From JAFGMQ01 sp036733345 (GTDB lineage: Bacteria; Desulfobacterota; DSM-4660; Desulfatiglandales; Desulfatiglandaceae), in contig DAINAR010000021.1 of the NCBI GenBank assembly GCA_036733345.1, positions 1-56,609 on the forward strand: 56,609 nt of DNA, read 5' to 3'. Both the position numbers and the translations under genes were made by a program. The notes beneath the pieces were generated by a model. That model was not told the DNA's origin, did not search any database, and saw only the letters and a list, made by a program, of their open reading frames with translations. This document shows, piece by piece, positions 16,134 to 24,739 of this stretch (its first letter is position 1; each line of letters starts with the position of its first letter).

Positions 16134-17095
16134 GTACACAATCACCAAAGATTATTGAATTTTTGATCCCTTGTTTTAATGAGGAAGGTAATATTGAAAC
16201 CCTTATTTTTGAAATTCAGAAAGTACTACCCCATACACATTATGAATATAAGTTTATATTTATTGACGATGGCAGTAGCGATAAAACATTTAAAGTAATA
16301 ACGAACCTAACACAAAAATATAACAACATCTCATGTGTTCGATTAAGTCGAAATTTTGGGAAAGAAGCCGCCATCGCAGTTGGCCTTGATAGATCGAGAG
16401 GAGATGCCATCATCATTCTTGATGCCGATCTGCAGCACCCTCCACATTTGATTCCTTCCATGCTTTCGGAATGGGAAAAGGGGGCTTCCATCGTGGATGC
16501 AGTGAAAGCCAGCGGGCATGAAGGAAACATCCTGAAACGGCTGACACGATATCTCTTTAACAGGCTTTTCAGCAATATCACCCGTATGGATTTTGAGGGA
16601 GCGTCCGACTACAAACTGCTGGATAAACATGCCGTGGAAATCTTGAGAGGACTCGATGAAAAGAATCGTTTCTTCCGTGGACTTACCAATTGGATCGGGA
16701 TGGAACATAGTAAAATTGAATTTAAGGTTGAACGGCGTCACTTAGGAGAAACTAAATGGAATTGGTTCAAACTGTTTCAGTTATCGGTGGATGCCATCAC
16801 GTCGTATTCATCAAAGCCTTTACATATTGTTACGTTCCTAGGGGTTGTATCTCTTATCTTTTCAATAATATTAGGGATTCAAACTTTGTACAACAAATGG
16901 TTCGGAGATGCTGTAAGCGGTTTTACGACCGTTATACTGGTTGTGTTGATAATGTCGAGCATTGTTATGATAAGCATGGGAGTGTTGGGTATATACTTGT
17001 CCAAAATTTATGATGAGGTCAAAAATCGTCCTATTTCAATTGTAAAGGAAGAAATTAGTTCTTCAAAAAAAACCCAGGATCAGAGTCCTGTTTAA
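16130..17095 (+). CDS. Polyprenyl-phosphate glycosyltransferase (GtrB/DPMS-like GT2)
   Basis: A 321-residue protein. The GT-A domain has FLIPCFNEEGNIETL, FIDDGSSDKTF, RLSRNFGKEAAIAVGLD and the acidic metal site ILDADLQHPP near residue 100, with FRGLTNWIG and KWNWFKLFQLSVDAI as in dolichyl/undecaprenyl-phosphate sugar synthases. Two C-terminal membrane segments follow. It would load a sugar from a nucleotide onto a polyprenyl phosphate. GGGAGAG at 16118-16124 is well spaced for ATG 16130, so I preferred this over ATG 16112, which overlaps the previous gene more. Confidence 0.92.
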   Translation: MSTQSPKIIEFLIPCFNEEGNIETLIFEIQKVLPHTHYEYKFIFIDDGSSDKTFKVITNLTQKYNNISCVRLSRNFGKEAAIAVGLDRSRGDAIIILDADLQHPPHLIPSMLSEWEKGASIVDAVKASGHEGNILKRLTRYLFNRLFSNITRMDFEGASDYKLLDKHAVEILRGLDEKNRFFRGLTNWIGMEHSKIEFKVERRHLGETKWNWFKLFQLSVDAITSYSSKPLHIVTFLGVVSLIFSIILGIQTLYNKWFGDAVSGFTTVILVVLIMSSIVMISMGVLGIYLSKIYDEVKNRPISIVKEEISSSKKTQDQSPV

Positions 17096-17160
17096 ACCTT
17101 TTGCGTTAGTCGTGATACACAATAGTCGATTGGCTGCAACGCTTTTGCCCCTGTAATATT

Positions 17161-17637
17161 ATGAATTCAATGAAGGATTATGATCTTACCAAATACGTAA
17201 GGCATCTTTTTTCCTTTAGTTTTTTTCGGTATGTGCTAACGGGTGGAATATTATACGGAATTGATTTGGGTGCATTTCTGTTCTGCTGCAAAGTACTTGG
17301 CCTCAATATAATGCTGAGCCAGGGCATAGCGAGGACATTGGGTGCAATTGTTGGGTTCTTTGGTCATAAGTATTTTTCTTTCGGAAATAAAAAACTTGAG
17401 GATGGCTTTTATTCCATGGCTTCACAAGGAGGAAAATACTTGTTCGTTACGGTGTTTAACGTCTTCTTTTCTCCATTTTTGGTATATGCTTTTGCAAGGG
17501 TATTCAGTGGTCACCTGATTGTAACGAAAGTTGTAGCTGAAATAATTCTGGTAATTGAGACGTATTTCTTACTCCGTTTGATATTTTTATCTACGGGAAA
17601 AAAAGAAAAAAAACAGGGGACTAACCTTGTCAAATGA
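17161..17637 (+). CDS. GtrA family membrane protein
   Basis: A 158-residue protein with four membrane segments, starting FFRYVLTGGILYGIDLGAFL and including RTLGAIVGFFGHKYFSF, the typical GtrA pattern. GtrA proteins accompany GtrB-type synthases and are thought to help move polyprenyl-phosphate sugars across the membrane. It follows a GtrB-like gene here and precedes the FemAB-like genes, which fits donor supply for the GT-C-like protein at 14049. Confidence 0.9.
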   Translation: MNSMKDYDLTKYVRHLFSFSFFRYVLTGGILYGIDLGAFLFCCKVLGLNIMLSQGIARTLGAIVGFFGHKYFSFGNKKLEDGFYSMASQGGKYLFVTVFNVFFSPFLVYAFARVFSGHLIVTKVVAEIILVIETYFLLRLIFLSTGKKEKKQGTNLVK

Positions 17638-17680
17638 TGACTCATATATACTGATGCTTCAGTAAGTAGAGAAAATAGTC

Positions 17681-18697
17681 ATGTACGAATTACGCAAAGC
17701 GGATAAAGAACTGATTGTTCAATGGGATGAGCTCGTATTTTCTCTGCCTGGGGGTACGATATTTCATAGCCTCGAATGGCTCGATCTTCTCGGGAAAAAT
17801 CAAGGATTAGATATTCAACATATCGGCATATTCCTGAATGGAAAGATAGTCGGAATTTTTCCCCTTTGCGTCAATCACCTCTTTTTTATGAACGTAGCCG
17901 GATCACCCTATGTGGTTGAAGATACCTATTACATGGGGCCCGCTATTGATAGTGCCCATATTTACGAGCTCCTGCCGGCAATTAATCAATATATGAAAAA
18001 TCAAAAAATTCACTATTTGAGGCTGATGTCGAACCAACACCTCGGTATGGAGGGTACAATAGCTGGCTATGATTTTATAAACAAGCACACTCATATTTTG
18101 GATATCACACAAACGTATGAAAAACTATGGCAAGGTCTGGAAGATAGATGCCGGGATCACATCCGGAGAGCAAAAAAATCAGGTATCGTCGTACAACTTG
18201 AGACGAATCGTGATTTCATTGATAGTTACTATTCATTGATTGAACATGTTTATCATAGCCAGGGGATGCCATGCCCCAACAGGAAGAATTTTTATCTTGA
18301 TATGCGGGATCGCTTCGGAGGAGAAAACGCGCTCTTTTTATCTGCACGTTACAAAGGCGAGCTCATAGCCGGTGTTATCATCATTGTGGATCGCACATGT
18401 GCCTACTACCTGAACGGGGCATCCAAACATGACTTCAGGTCCCTGGCTCCGAATAATCTGCTCCTCTGGGAGGCATGCCGGATAACAAAGGAGCTGGGGG
18501 CTGAAAAATTCGATTTCGTGGGATCTGACATACCGAGATTGAGCGAATTTAAGAAGAGTTTCGGAGGGGAGTTGATAACTCATTCGCTGATAGAAAAGGC
18601 CGGCTCTAAATGGGTTGGTTTCCTCAGAGAGAAATATCCAGTTTATCGTAAAGCTATTGGCAACATTCGTGAAAAGTTCAAGTGGGGTAAGGATTGA
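17681..18697 (+). CDS. FemAB-like acyltransferase (BioF2-like, GNAT fold)
   Basis: A 338-residue protein with tandem GNAT-like domains. The start has TIFHSLEWLDLL; the central DRCRDHIRRAKKSGIVVQLE is the helix-turn seen in FemAB-like proteins, and ARYKGELIAGVIIIVDRTCAYYLNGAS and LLLWEACRITKELGAEKFDFVG complete the second domain. Cytoplasmic FemABX enzymes add amino acids from aminoacyl-tRNA; the BioF2-like relatives in exosortase loci have unknown substrates. A paralogue is at 20132 and a GNAT protein in between. A role in modifying an amine-bearing glycan is inference. Confidence 0.85.
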   Translation: MYELRKADKELIVQWDELVFSLPGGTIFHSLEWLDLLGKNQGLDIQHIGIFLNGKIVGIFPLCVNHLFFMNVAGSPYVVEDTYYMGPAIDSAHIYELLPAINQYMKNQKIHYLRLMSNQHLGMEGTIAGYDFINKHTHILDITQTYEKLWQGLEDRCRDHIRRAKKSGIVVQLETNRDFIDSYYSLIEHVYHSQGMPCPNRKNFYLDMRDRFGGENALFLSARYKGELIAGVIIIVDRTCAYYLNGASKHDFRSLAPNNLLLWEACRITKELGAEKFDFVGSDIPRLSEFKKSFGGELITHSLIEKAGSKWVGFLREKYPVYRKAIGNIREKFKWGKD

Positions 18698-18732
18698 ATA
18701 GTTAAAGATCATTTTTTCGTTTGTGAGGATCG

Positions 18733-19395
18733 GTGCCTATGTATCTGGTAAAAAGATTATTTCAGGATCTGGTTGAAATAATTGACACTTTCAAAAAAAA
18801 GGGTTTGAAAATCGGCATTTTACATTTTTGTGAAATCATCCACAAAATCGTTTATTCCAAAGCAGAATATTTTTTAATGGCGCACGACCTTGACCTGTCC
18901 CATATTGATCAAGAATTTGAGGCCGCGAGCAACTTGGTTATTCAACAGGTTAAATCCCGAGAAGAGATTGACTGTTTGTCTACTCTTAAAGGTCTTTCCG
19001 ATTTTATTCCTGATCCGATTAATTGGATGAAAAAAGTATTTGATGATGGCGGCGCTGGCTTTATCGCCTTGCACGACAATCAGCCGGTAGGATGTGATTG
19101 GATCAGTTTCAAGATGACTCCCGAGTTAATGCGGGTTCCCGTTCCATTGGAGCCGGGTGATGCTTATCTGCATGCACTTTTCGTTGCGCGCGATAAACGA
19201 AATCTTGGGTGTGGTCGTTTATTGGCGATACATAGGTTACGATATTTGAGGAAAAACGGATACAAAAGAGGAATTTTAATTGTTCTAAAGAACAACGCTC
19301 CAGCTCTCAGGGTTGATAAGATACTTGGTTATGAGCATATTGGTGAGGTTATTCATACGCGCTTTCTGTTATGGGATTTTTACAAGTATTTTTAG
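18733..19395 (+). CDS. GNAT family N-acyltransferase
   Basis: A 220-residue protein. After an N-terminal helical part, residues about 85-200 form a GNAT domain: GFIALHDNQPVGCDWISF (beta strands), AYLHALFVARDKRNLGCGRLL (acyl-CoA binding loop) and LIVLKNNAPALRVDKILGYE (the last strand and helix). GTG 18733 and ATG 18739 are both possible starts after the GAGG at 18725-18728. It lies between two FemAB-like genes and may act on the same amine or amino-acid group. The substrate is unknown. Confidence 0.82.
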   Translation: MPMYLVKRLFQDLVEIIDTFKKKGLKIGILHFCEIIHKIVYSKAEYFLMAHDLDLSHIDQEFEAASNLVIQQVKSREEIDCLSTLKGLSDFIPDPINWMKKVFDDGGAGFIALHDNQPVGCDWISFKMTPELMRVPVPLEPGDAYLHALFVARDKRNLGCGRLLAIHRLRYLRKNGYKRGILIVLKNNAPALRVDKILGYEHIGEVIHTRFLLWDFYKYF

Positions 19396-19531
19396 AGGAT
19401 TATTATTAGAATAGCAGGTAATATAGAAATGTTCTCTCTTTATATTAGATCTAGCTTATTAGCGATGTGGTTAGGAGAGATTGGATCTCTATTACTCTTG
19501 CTTTTTTTCTGGAATTTAAATTGGTTAAAGC

Positions 19532-19607
19532 TGGAGCGGGAGTCAGGATTCGAACCTGAATCTGCAAGCTTGGAAAGCCAGGGCTCTAACCGTTGAGCTA
19601 CCCCCGC
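19532..19607 (-). tRNA. tRNA-Gly(UCC), CCA encoded, imperfect anticodon stem
   Basis: On the minus strand a 76-base cloverleaf can be drawn: acceptor GCGGGGG/CTCCCGC (one G-U), D arm GCTC/GAGC with GG in the loop, anticodon loop TTTCCAA (anticodon UCC, glycine), T arm TCAGG-TTCGAAT-CCTGA and encoded CCA. The anticodon stem CTGGC/GCTTG has a U28-U42 mismatch and a G-U, which is unusual. The 5' end overlaps the last ten bases of the unknown gene at 19598-19960 on the same strand, and tRNA bases 8-10 (TAG) are that gene's stop codon. It lies between a GNAT gene and a FemAB-like gene of the opposite strand. Confidence 0.85.
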
Positions 19608-19960
19608 TGATTAAGCGTTTCTGTATCATACACTGATTCATTGTACAATTCTGAAAACCGTTTCTTCATTTCATGGTAAAGTTTTTCTGTTTCCATGTCC
19701 CAGCAGGCGGTCACGTTATTGGTCTTGAGCACATTATATAAATCCAATGCTATCACCAGGTTTCTCGCTTCATTTTTGTCAAGGTCACCTTTTTTGCCAG
19801 GAGATTCTCCGGTCAACTTTTGAAGAATGGTACAGTATCTTTCTTGTTGCTCGAGAGCTTTCTCTTTAGGATTATTGTGATTCTTATTAAAAATAAAATC
19901 TTCTATCACATAAATGACCTTGGCAATCTTTTTTTTACTCATCCTTGGGTGAATTATCAT
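19598..19960 (-). CDS. Unknown 120-residue protein upstream of the tRNA
   Basis: Starts at ATG 19960 (MIIHPRMSKKK), chosen because GAGGG lies six bases upstream; the frame extends further up to 20089, but the added part looks non-coding. The protein is lysine- and glutamate-rich and predicted helical, without signal peptide or membrane segment, and I recognise no family. Its last codons and stop lie inside the tRNA 5' end, so RNase P cleavage would cut the message before the stop codon. It is the only minus-strand gene within the long + strand cluster. Confidence 0.6.
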   Translation of the reverse strand: MIIHPRMSKKKIAKVIYVIEDFIFNKNHNNPKEKALEQQERYCTILQKLTGESPGKKGDLDKNEARNLVIALDLYNVLKTNNVTACWDMETEKLYHEMKKRFSELYNESVYDTETLNQRG

Positions 19961-20021
19961 TTTATCCCTCGGCAAATAATTCTTTTTAATATTAAGAGGA
20001 AATTGACTCACTTTCTTGTAC

Positions 20022-20051
20022 AAGACAATTTTAATAGAAAAAGGATATAAT
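20022..20051 (+). promoter_or_regulatory. Candidate sigma-70 promoter for the second FemAB-like gene
   Basis: AAGACA (20022-20027), an 18-base spacer and TATAAT (20046-20051). Transcription would begin around 20058, giving a leader of about 75 bases to the preferred start at 20132. The -35 box is weak. The region is also upstream DNA of the minus-strand gene at 19598-19960. Confidence 0.35.
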
Positions 20052-20131
20052 AGACTATATTTGATAACATATACGAAATCTGGCATCAAGCAGTTGTTTG
20101 ATAAGTTTAAGGGATGAAAAGGAGCCGTATT

Positions 20132-21232
20132 TTGAGCGAACTAAGAGTCGAAGAGATATTTGATGCAGAGAGAGATTGCTGGGATAGAGAAGTATCCAGG
20201 TTCGAAAACGTTCATCCTTTAAACGCTTTTGGATGGGGAAAAGTGCGCGCGGTTGATGGATGGGAACAAACGTATCTGATGGCCAAAAGGGGAGACACGG
20301 TGACCGGGGCTGTCATGGTACTGACCAAGTCTTTACCATTACTTGGGCTTTCCATTATGTATGCGCCAAGGGGACCGCTGTTCAATCCATCAGACAGGGA
20401 GACGCTGGAAGTTCTTTTGAAAAGCATACGGGTAAAAGCGAGAGAAAAGCATGCTGTCTTTTTAAGGATTGATCCGAACATAACAGAGGGGGCAATGCTT
20501 CGTGATGGAGATCCTTTTGTTGAGCAAGGGTTTATCCATTTGAAACAACGCTGGTCATACTGGAATACACCAAGAGATGTGTACCGCATTGATCTTACTA
20601 AATCAGCAACCGTGGATGATGTTTTCAAGGGTATTCATTCAAAGACAAGAAATCAGGTGCGGCGGGCAGAAAAGCTGGGCGTGATCGTCCGGCCTGCTGA
20701 GTCACAGAATGAACTTGAGAGCTTTTACGAAATTTTCAAGGAATTTACAGTTTCAAGGGGTTTTATGTCCCGTGGTTATGCTTACCAGAAAAGCCTTTGG
20801 AATGAATATATCATGCGTGGAAACGGCAAACTCTTTTTAGCCATTCATGAAGATAAGATTGTCGGAGGGTTGATCTGTTTGATCTTCGGGAAAAAGTGTC
20901 TGGATATGCATATGGGAACACCGTATCAATATCAACATCTTCGCACCAGCAATGCATATGTATGGGAGGCTATAAAGTACGCAAAAGAAAGAGGGTGCAC
21001 TTGGTTCAGTTTCCGTGGTGTGGGCAGTTCACCCACCCAGGAAAAATTTAAAAGTAAATTTGGCCCTGATGTTGTTTCTCTTACCGGTTACTATGATTTT
21101 GTTTTTTATCCTTTGCTGTATCGTTTATTTTATATGGTGGAATTCGAAATGCTTCCCCGGCTATGGCCTGTGCTGATGAGTATCCGCAAGAAACTCAACG
21201 ACTTAATAAATCGGCTCCGTTCGCACAACTGA
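20132..21232 (+). CDS. FemAB/FemX-like aminoacyltransferase
   Basis: About 366 residues. It resembles FemX/FmhB peptidoglycan-bridge enzymes more closely than the paralogue at 17681: GWGKVRAVDGWEQTYLM, LLGLSIMYAPRGPLF, VFLRIDPNI, DDVFKGIHSKTRNQVRRAEKLG and WFSFRGVGSSPTQEKFKSKFG. FemX-type enzymes take glycine from glycyl-tRNA. AAGGAG at 20119-20124 is seven bases from the in-frame TTG 20132, better spaced than the ATG at 20114, which would add six residues. The C-terminus (LYRLFYMVEFEMLPRLWP) is amphipathic and may touch the membrane. Confidence 0.87.
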   Translation: MSELRVEEIFDAERDCWDREVSRFENVHPLNAFGWGKVRAVDGWEQTYLMAKRGDTVTGAVMVLTKSLPLLGLSIMYAPRGPLFNPSDRETLEVLLKSIRVKAREKHAVFLRIDPNITEGAMLRDGDPFVEQGFIHLKQRWSYWNTPRDVYRIDLTKSATVDDVFKGIHSKTRNQVRRAEKLGVIVRPAESQNELESFYEIFKEFTVSRGFMSRGYAYQKSLWNEYIMRGNGKLFLAIHEDKIVGGLICLIFGKKCLDMHMGTPYQYQHLRTSNAYVWEAIKYAKERGCTWFSFRGVGSSPTQEKFKSKFGPDVVSLTGYYDFVFYPLLYRLFYMVEFEMLPRLWPVLMSIRKKLNDLINRLRSHN

Positions 21233-21269
21233 GGCCATCGGAAAACTTTCAAACATCACAAAAATAACA

Positions 21270-22436
21270 ATGAGTTCTTTCTGTATGAAGAAGAAAATAG
21301 CGTATATTGTGACTCCGGTTGAATTCGGCGGAGCCGAGAGAGTCAGCCTCAATTTTCTTAAGAATGTTGATAGAAATAAGTTTCAGATCTATCCGATCAT
21401 CTTTTTCCGACCATGGGAGGCGGATAGTATTTTTTTGAAGGAGCTAAAAAAGGAAGACTTTTCTGTATATAAAATCCCTGTTTCCGTGAGGGCTTCGCTG
21501 GAAGAAAGAGACCGGTTTTGGCTGGTCAGATGCTTCAAGATGATATTTCTGACTTTGTTGAAGGGCCGGTTTGATTTGATTCATACGCACGGATATTTTG
21601 CAGATATTATTGCTATACCCGTGGCAAAATTACTAGGAATCCCGGTGATATCCACCTGCCACGGGTTTATCGAGGATGGACGAAAACTGAAGCGGTCCAA
21701 CAGGATTGATCGTATGATTTTGAAATTTTCAAACAGGGTCATAGCAGTCTCACAGGGAATTAAGCAGGAGCTGTTAAAATCCGGACTCAGAGAACCGAGG
21801 ATAGATGTTGTGTTGAACGCCGTACAAACGGAAATGGATAATGAAATATTGAAGCAGGATAGATATACCAGAAGACGCGCATTGGATGTCAGCGAAAGTG
21901 ACTTTGTGCTGGGGTATATTGGACGGTTAAGCAAAGAAAAAGGGGTATCCTATCTTCTTGATGCGGCGGAAATATTATTTCAACAAGGTATTCCTATAAA
22001 AGTTTTGATTATCGGAGACGGACCCGCTAAAAAAGATTCTGAATTGATAGTTCGACAAAAAGGTCTGGAAAATAAAGTGTTTTTTGCCGGTTTTCAAACA
22101 TATGTAAAGGCATGGATTCCGGCCATGGATGTTTTTTTGCTGCCGTCACTGACCGAAGGAACTCCCATGGCACTGCTGGAAGCAATGGCTTGCAGGATAC
22201 CCATTGTCGCTTCTTCGGTGGGAGGGGTTCCCCAGATAATAGAATCAGGAAAAGACGGTATACTCGTTGCGCCGGGTAACCCCGAAGAACTCGCGGCGGG
22301 AGTAATGGCGCTGTATAACAACAACTCCCAAAGAGAACAATTCGTCGAAGCAGCCCGTAAAAAAATTATATCGAATTTTAACATCAAGAAATGGACAAAA
22401 ACCATTGAATCCAAATATGCGGAAATCGCCGGATGA
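21270..22436 (+). CDS. Glycosyltransferase family 4
   Basis: A 388-residue GT-B enzyme. The N-domain has IAYIVTPVEFGGAERVSLNF and DLIHTHGYFADII; the C-domain has LGYIGRLSKEKGVSYLLDAA, VLIIGDGPAKKDSEL and LPSLTEGTPMALLEAMACRI, with the EX7E pair (Glu in TEGTPMALLEAM) that binds the donor. VGGVPQIIESGKDGILV follows as in most GT4 proteins. ATG 21285 (MKKKIAYIV) is an alternative start. It is one of several GT4 enzymes that probably each add a different residue of the repeat unit. Confidence 0.92.
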   Translation: MSSFCMKKKIAYIVTPVEFGGAERVSLNFLKNVDRNKFQIYPIIFFRPWEADSIFLKELKKEDFSVYKIPVSVRASLEERDRFWLVRCFKMIFLTLLKGRFDLIHTHGYFADIIAIPVAKLLGIPVISTCHGFIEDGRKLKRSNRIDRMILKFSNRVIAVSQGIKQELLKSGLREPRIDVVLNAVQTEMDNEILKQDRYTRRRALDVSESDFVLGYIGRLSKEKGVSYLLDAAEILFQQGIPIKVLIIGDGPAKKDSELIVRQKGLENKVFFAGFQTYVKAWIPAMDVFLLPSLTEGTPMALLEAMACRIPIVASSVGGVPQIIESGKDGILVAPGNPEELAAGVMALYNNNSQREQFVEAARKKIISNFNIKKWTKTIESKYAEIAG

Positions 22437-22529
22437 ATAACATTGTATTTGGGGATGTATGAGAGGTTGTTATATATGTTTGTTGTCGGGGGTTGGAGTT
22501 AAAAGTTATGAAAAAATGAGGATGCAAAA

Positions 22530-23657
22530 ATGAACATCAACAATCTAAAAATTTACGTCTATGTTTTTGTAATAACGACAGTGGTTTGTTTGGGTGTTGG
22601 TTTAAGTCATATTTCTTCGCTAGCAGGTAAGAATAAACTACAAGCTATAAAGCAAGTTAACCCACCGTCTAATTTTCGTATTTCAAATTCTTCTCAGTCC
22701 GGGATATGGCAAAATGTGCTCCCGGAGGGTTTTAATGGAATTGCTGCGAAGTATCCTGGGGATCAAAATATTGAGAATGATCCGAATGTTGTTTTTGTTG
22801 AGAAATTTCAAGGTATAACCCCTTTGAAGATTTCCAAAACATCGGCTCTTAACAGGGTGTTTAAGCGTTGGGATACTGTATCGGGGAAAGACATCATGAG
22901 CTTTTCTTCACATGCCCCCGCAGGCAGTACCGATAAATGTTCACTCCTCATAACTCATACTGGTGGTAATAGTTCGGGAGGTGGTTTTTACCGCCAGCTT
23001 TTGCCCGGGTACGATCATCTTTTTGTTCGGTTTTACGTTAAATTCGATCGTGCGTGTGCCCCGATGGGACACTTCATAAGCTGCCTGGGGGGATACAACC
23101 CTCCGACACCCTGGCCCCAGGGTGGCGCGGGGGCGAGACCGGATGGCAGCAAACGATTTACTACCCAGGTTGATACCTATGGCAAGGACTGGCAATGGGA
23201 TTTTTATACGTACTGGCAGGGAATGCACGCTCATGGGGATGGCAGATATTGGGGGACGCCTTTTCAGGTAAAGGGGAGCAAACCCCCGGTCGAGCGGGGA
23301 AAATGGACTTGTGTGGAACTGATGGTGAAAATGAATCGTCCCATAGACGCGTCGAATGGAGAACAGGCATTCTGGATTGACGGCAGGCTCTGGCGCAGTG
23401 GAGGGCAGGTGGTCAGTCATATCGGCCCCGGTTTTCCCAAAGGCCGATGGACGGGGGGATGGTGGAGACCGGATGTAAAGTGCACCCAATCTTTTGAGGG
23501 TTTCAAGTGGAGAAACACAGAGGATTTGTCAATCAATTTTATATGGCTGGGACCTTATATGCCGCGTGTCAGTCCTGGATATGTCAGCAAGATCTGGCTT
23601 GATAATGTTGTTGTCGCAAAGAGATATATAGGGCCCATTGAACCGATGAAACAATAG
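22530..23657 (+). CDS. Secreted polysaccharide lyase-like protein
   Basis: A 375-residue protein with an N-terminal signal or anchor (residues 8-30, VYVFVITTVVCLGVG). The remainder looks like a jelly-roll of the concanavalin-like kind found in polysaccharide lyases: HLFVRFYVKFD, a tryptophan-rich middle part (WQWDFYTYWQGMH), then GKWTCVELMVKMN with EQAFWIDGRLW and KIWLDNVVVAKRYIGP at the end. Lyases of this kind cut uronate-containing glycans in the periplasm and are often encoded with the polymer's synthesis genes, where they trim or clear it. Catalytic residues cannot be assigned safely. Confidence 0.6.
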   Translation: MNINNLKIYVYVFVITTVVCLGVGLSHISSLAGKNKLQAIKQVNPPSNFRISNSSQSGIWQNVLPEGFNGIAAKYPGDQNIENDPNVVFVEKFQGITPLKISKTSALNRVFKRWDTVSGKDIMSFSSHAPAGSTDKCSLLITHTGGNSSGGGFYRQLLPGYDHLFVRFYVKFDRACAPMGHFISCLGGYNPPTPWPQGGAGARPDGSKRFTTQVDTYGKDWQWDFYTYWQGMHAHGDGRYWGTPFQVKGSKPPVERGKWTCVELMVKMNRPIDASNGEQAFWIDGRLWRSGGQVVSHIGPGFPKGRWTGGWWRPDVKCTQSFEGFKWRNTEDLSINFIWLGPYMPRVSPGYVSKIWLDNVVVAKRYIGPIEPMKQ

Positions 23658-23678
23658 AGAGCGTTGGTTTGTAGATTT

Positions 23679-24662
23679 ATGATACATAAAAAGAAACACA
23701 TCATCTGGGTTGCCTGGGAAAAACATCGCAGGACCTCTGAAATCGCCAGGATTTTTCCCGGCATACGGTTATTCCAACTTGAATATGATGCGCCCAGACT
23801 GGTGCGGTATTTTGTATTGCTGGCAAGAACCAGCAAGGTTTTCTTGAAGGAAAAACCGGACATCGTATTTGTCCAGAATCCATCGCTGGTTCTTACCATT
23901 TATATGATCATAATATGTAAGATGCTGGGACTCAAATGTGTCGTCGACGCGCATAATGAAGGAATACGGCCTTTCTCTCCCAGGCTGAATTGGCTATTAC
24001 CTATGTATCGATTGATACAGAAATATGCGGATCTGACCATTGTCACAAACCATGAATTGTCAGAAGTGGTTGCCGCAAACGGAGGGACCCCCTTTGTTTT
24101 GGCAGACAAGCTCCCGGAATTTCAAGGATATTACCCTATCGAGCTTAAAGGGAAGAATAATATTGTTTATATTTGTTCTTTTGAAAAGGATGAGCCCTAT
24201 CAAGAGGTAATCGAGGCGGCCCGCCTGCTTGATCCGAGCATATATTTCCATATTACCGGTAATTATCGGAAGGCCTCGCCGGAAATTGTTGGGAATGCCC
24301 CTTCCAATGTTGTGTTTTGCGGGTATCTTTCAGAACCTGATTACATAAATCTTCTATATTCTTGTGATGGTATCATTGACCTGACATTGATGGAGAACTG
24401 CCTGGTGTGCGGGGCATATGAGGCCGTCAGTCTGGGGAAACCTGCCATTCTTTCAAATACAAAAGCGATTCGACGCTATTTTAGCAAAGGTGCCGTATAT
24501 TCCGGAAATACCGCACAGGAGATAGCCAAAAGTGTAAGGTATTTCCTGGATAACAAGAAAAAATTGAAAGACGAAGTATTATTTTTGAAACCACATATGG
24601 AAAAACAATGGTCCGAGGTTTTTATGGAGCTTCTGGCGATACTGAAAGTTAATGAACAATAA
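23679..24662 (+). CDS. Glycosyltransferase family 4-like
   Basis: A 327-residue GT-B type protein: IIWVAWEKHRRTSEIAR at the N-terminus, DIVFVQNPSLVLTIYMI, CVVDAHNEGIRPF, and in the C-domain VVFCGYLSEPDYINLLYSC, CLVCGAYEAVSLGKPAIL and YFSKGAVYSGNTAQEIA. ATG 23679 was chosen; a TTG at 23664 would add five residues and sits closer to the GAGAG at 23656. The gene follows the lyase-like gene by 21 bases. Donor and acceptor are unknown. Confidence 0.85.
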   Translation: MIHKKKHIIWVAWEKHRRTSEIARIFPGIRLFQLEYDAPRLVRYFVLLARTSKVFLKEKPDIVFVQNPSLVLTIYMIIICKMLGLKCVVDAHNEGIRPFSPRLNWLLPMYRLIQKYADLTIVTNHELSEVVAANGGTPFVLADKLPEFQGYYPIELKGKNNIVYICSFEKDEPYQEVIEAARLLDPSIYFHITGNYRKASPEIVGNAPSNVVFCGYLSEPDYINLLYSCDGIIDLTLMENCLVCGAYEAVSLGKPAILSNTKAIRRYFSKGAVYSGNTAQEIAKSVRYFLDNKKKLKDEVLFLKPHMEKQWSEVFMELLAILKVNEQ

Positions 24663-24739
24663 ATCCGGCTCCACCGAGCAAAATCGACAGATAAATGTAT
24701 TTTACCGTGGGAGCCTGTTGAAATAAAGAGAGGAAACAA

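Noticed and set aside
17077..17091. CAGGA-TCAGAG-TCCTG hairpin at the end of the GtrB-like gene
   Set aside because: A five-base stem inside the coding sequence with only three T after it; too weak for a terminator.
22941..23489. Minus-strand 182-codon open frame
   Set aside because: Antisense to the lyase-like gene; composition is unlike a protein and no ribosome site is seen.
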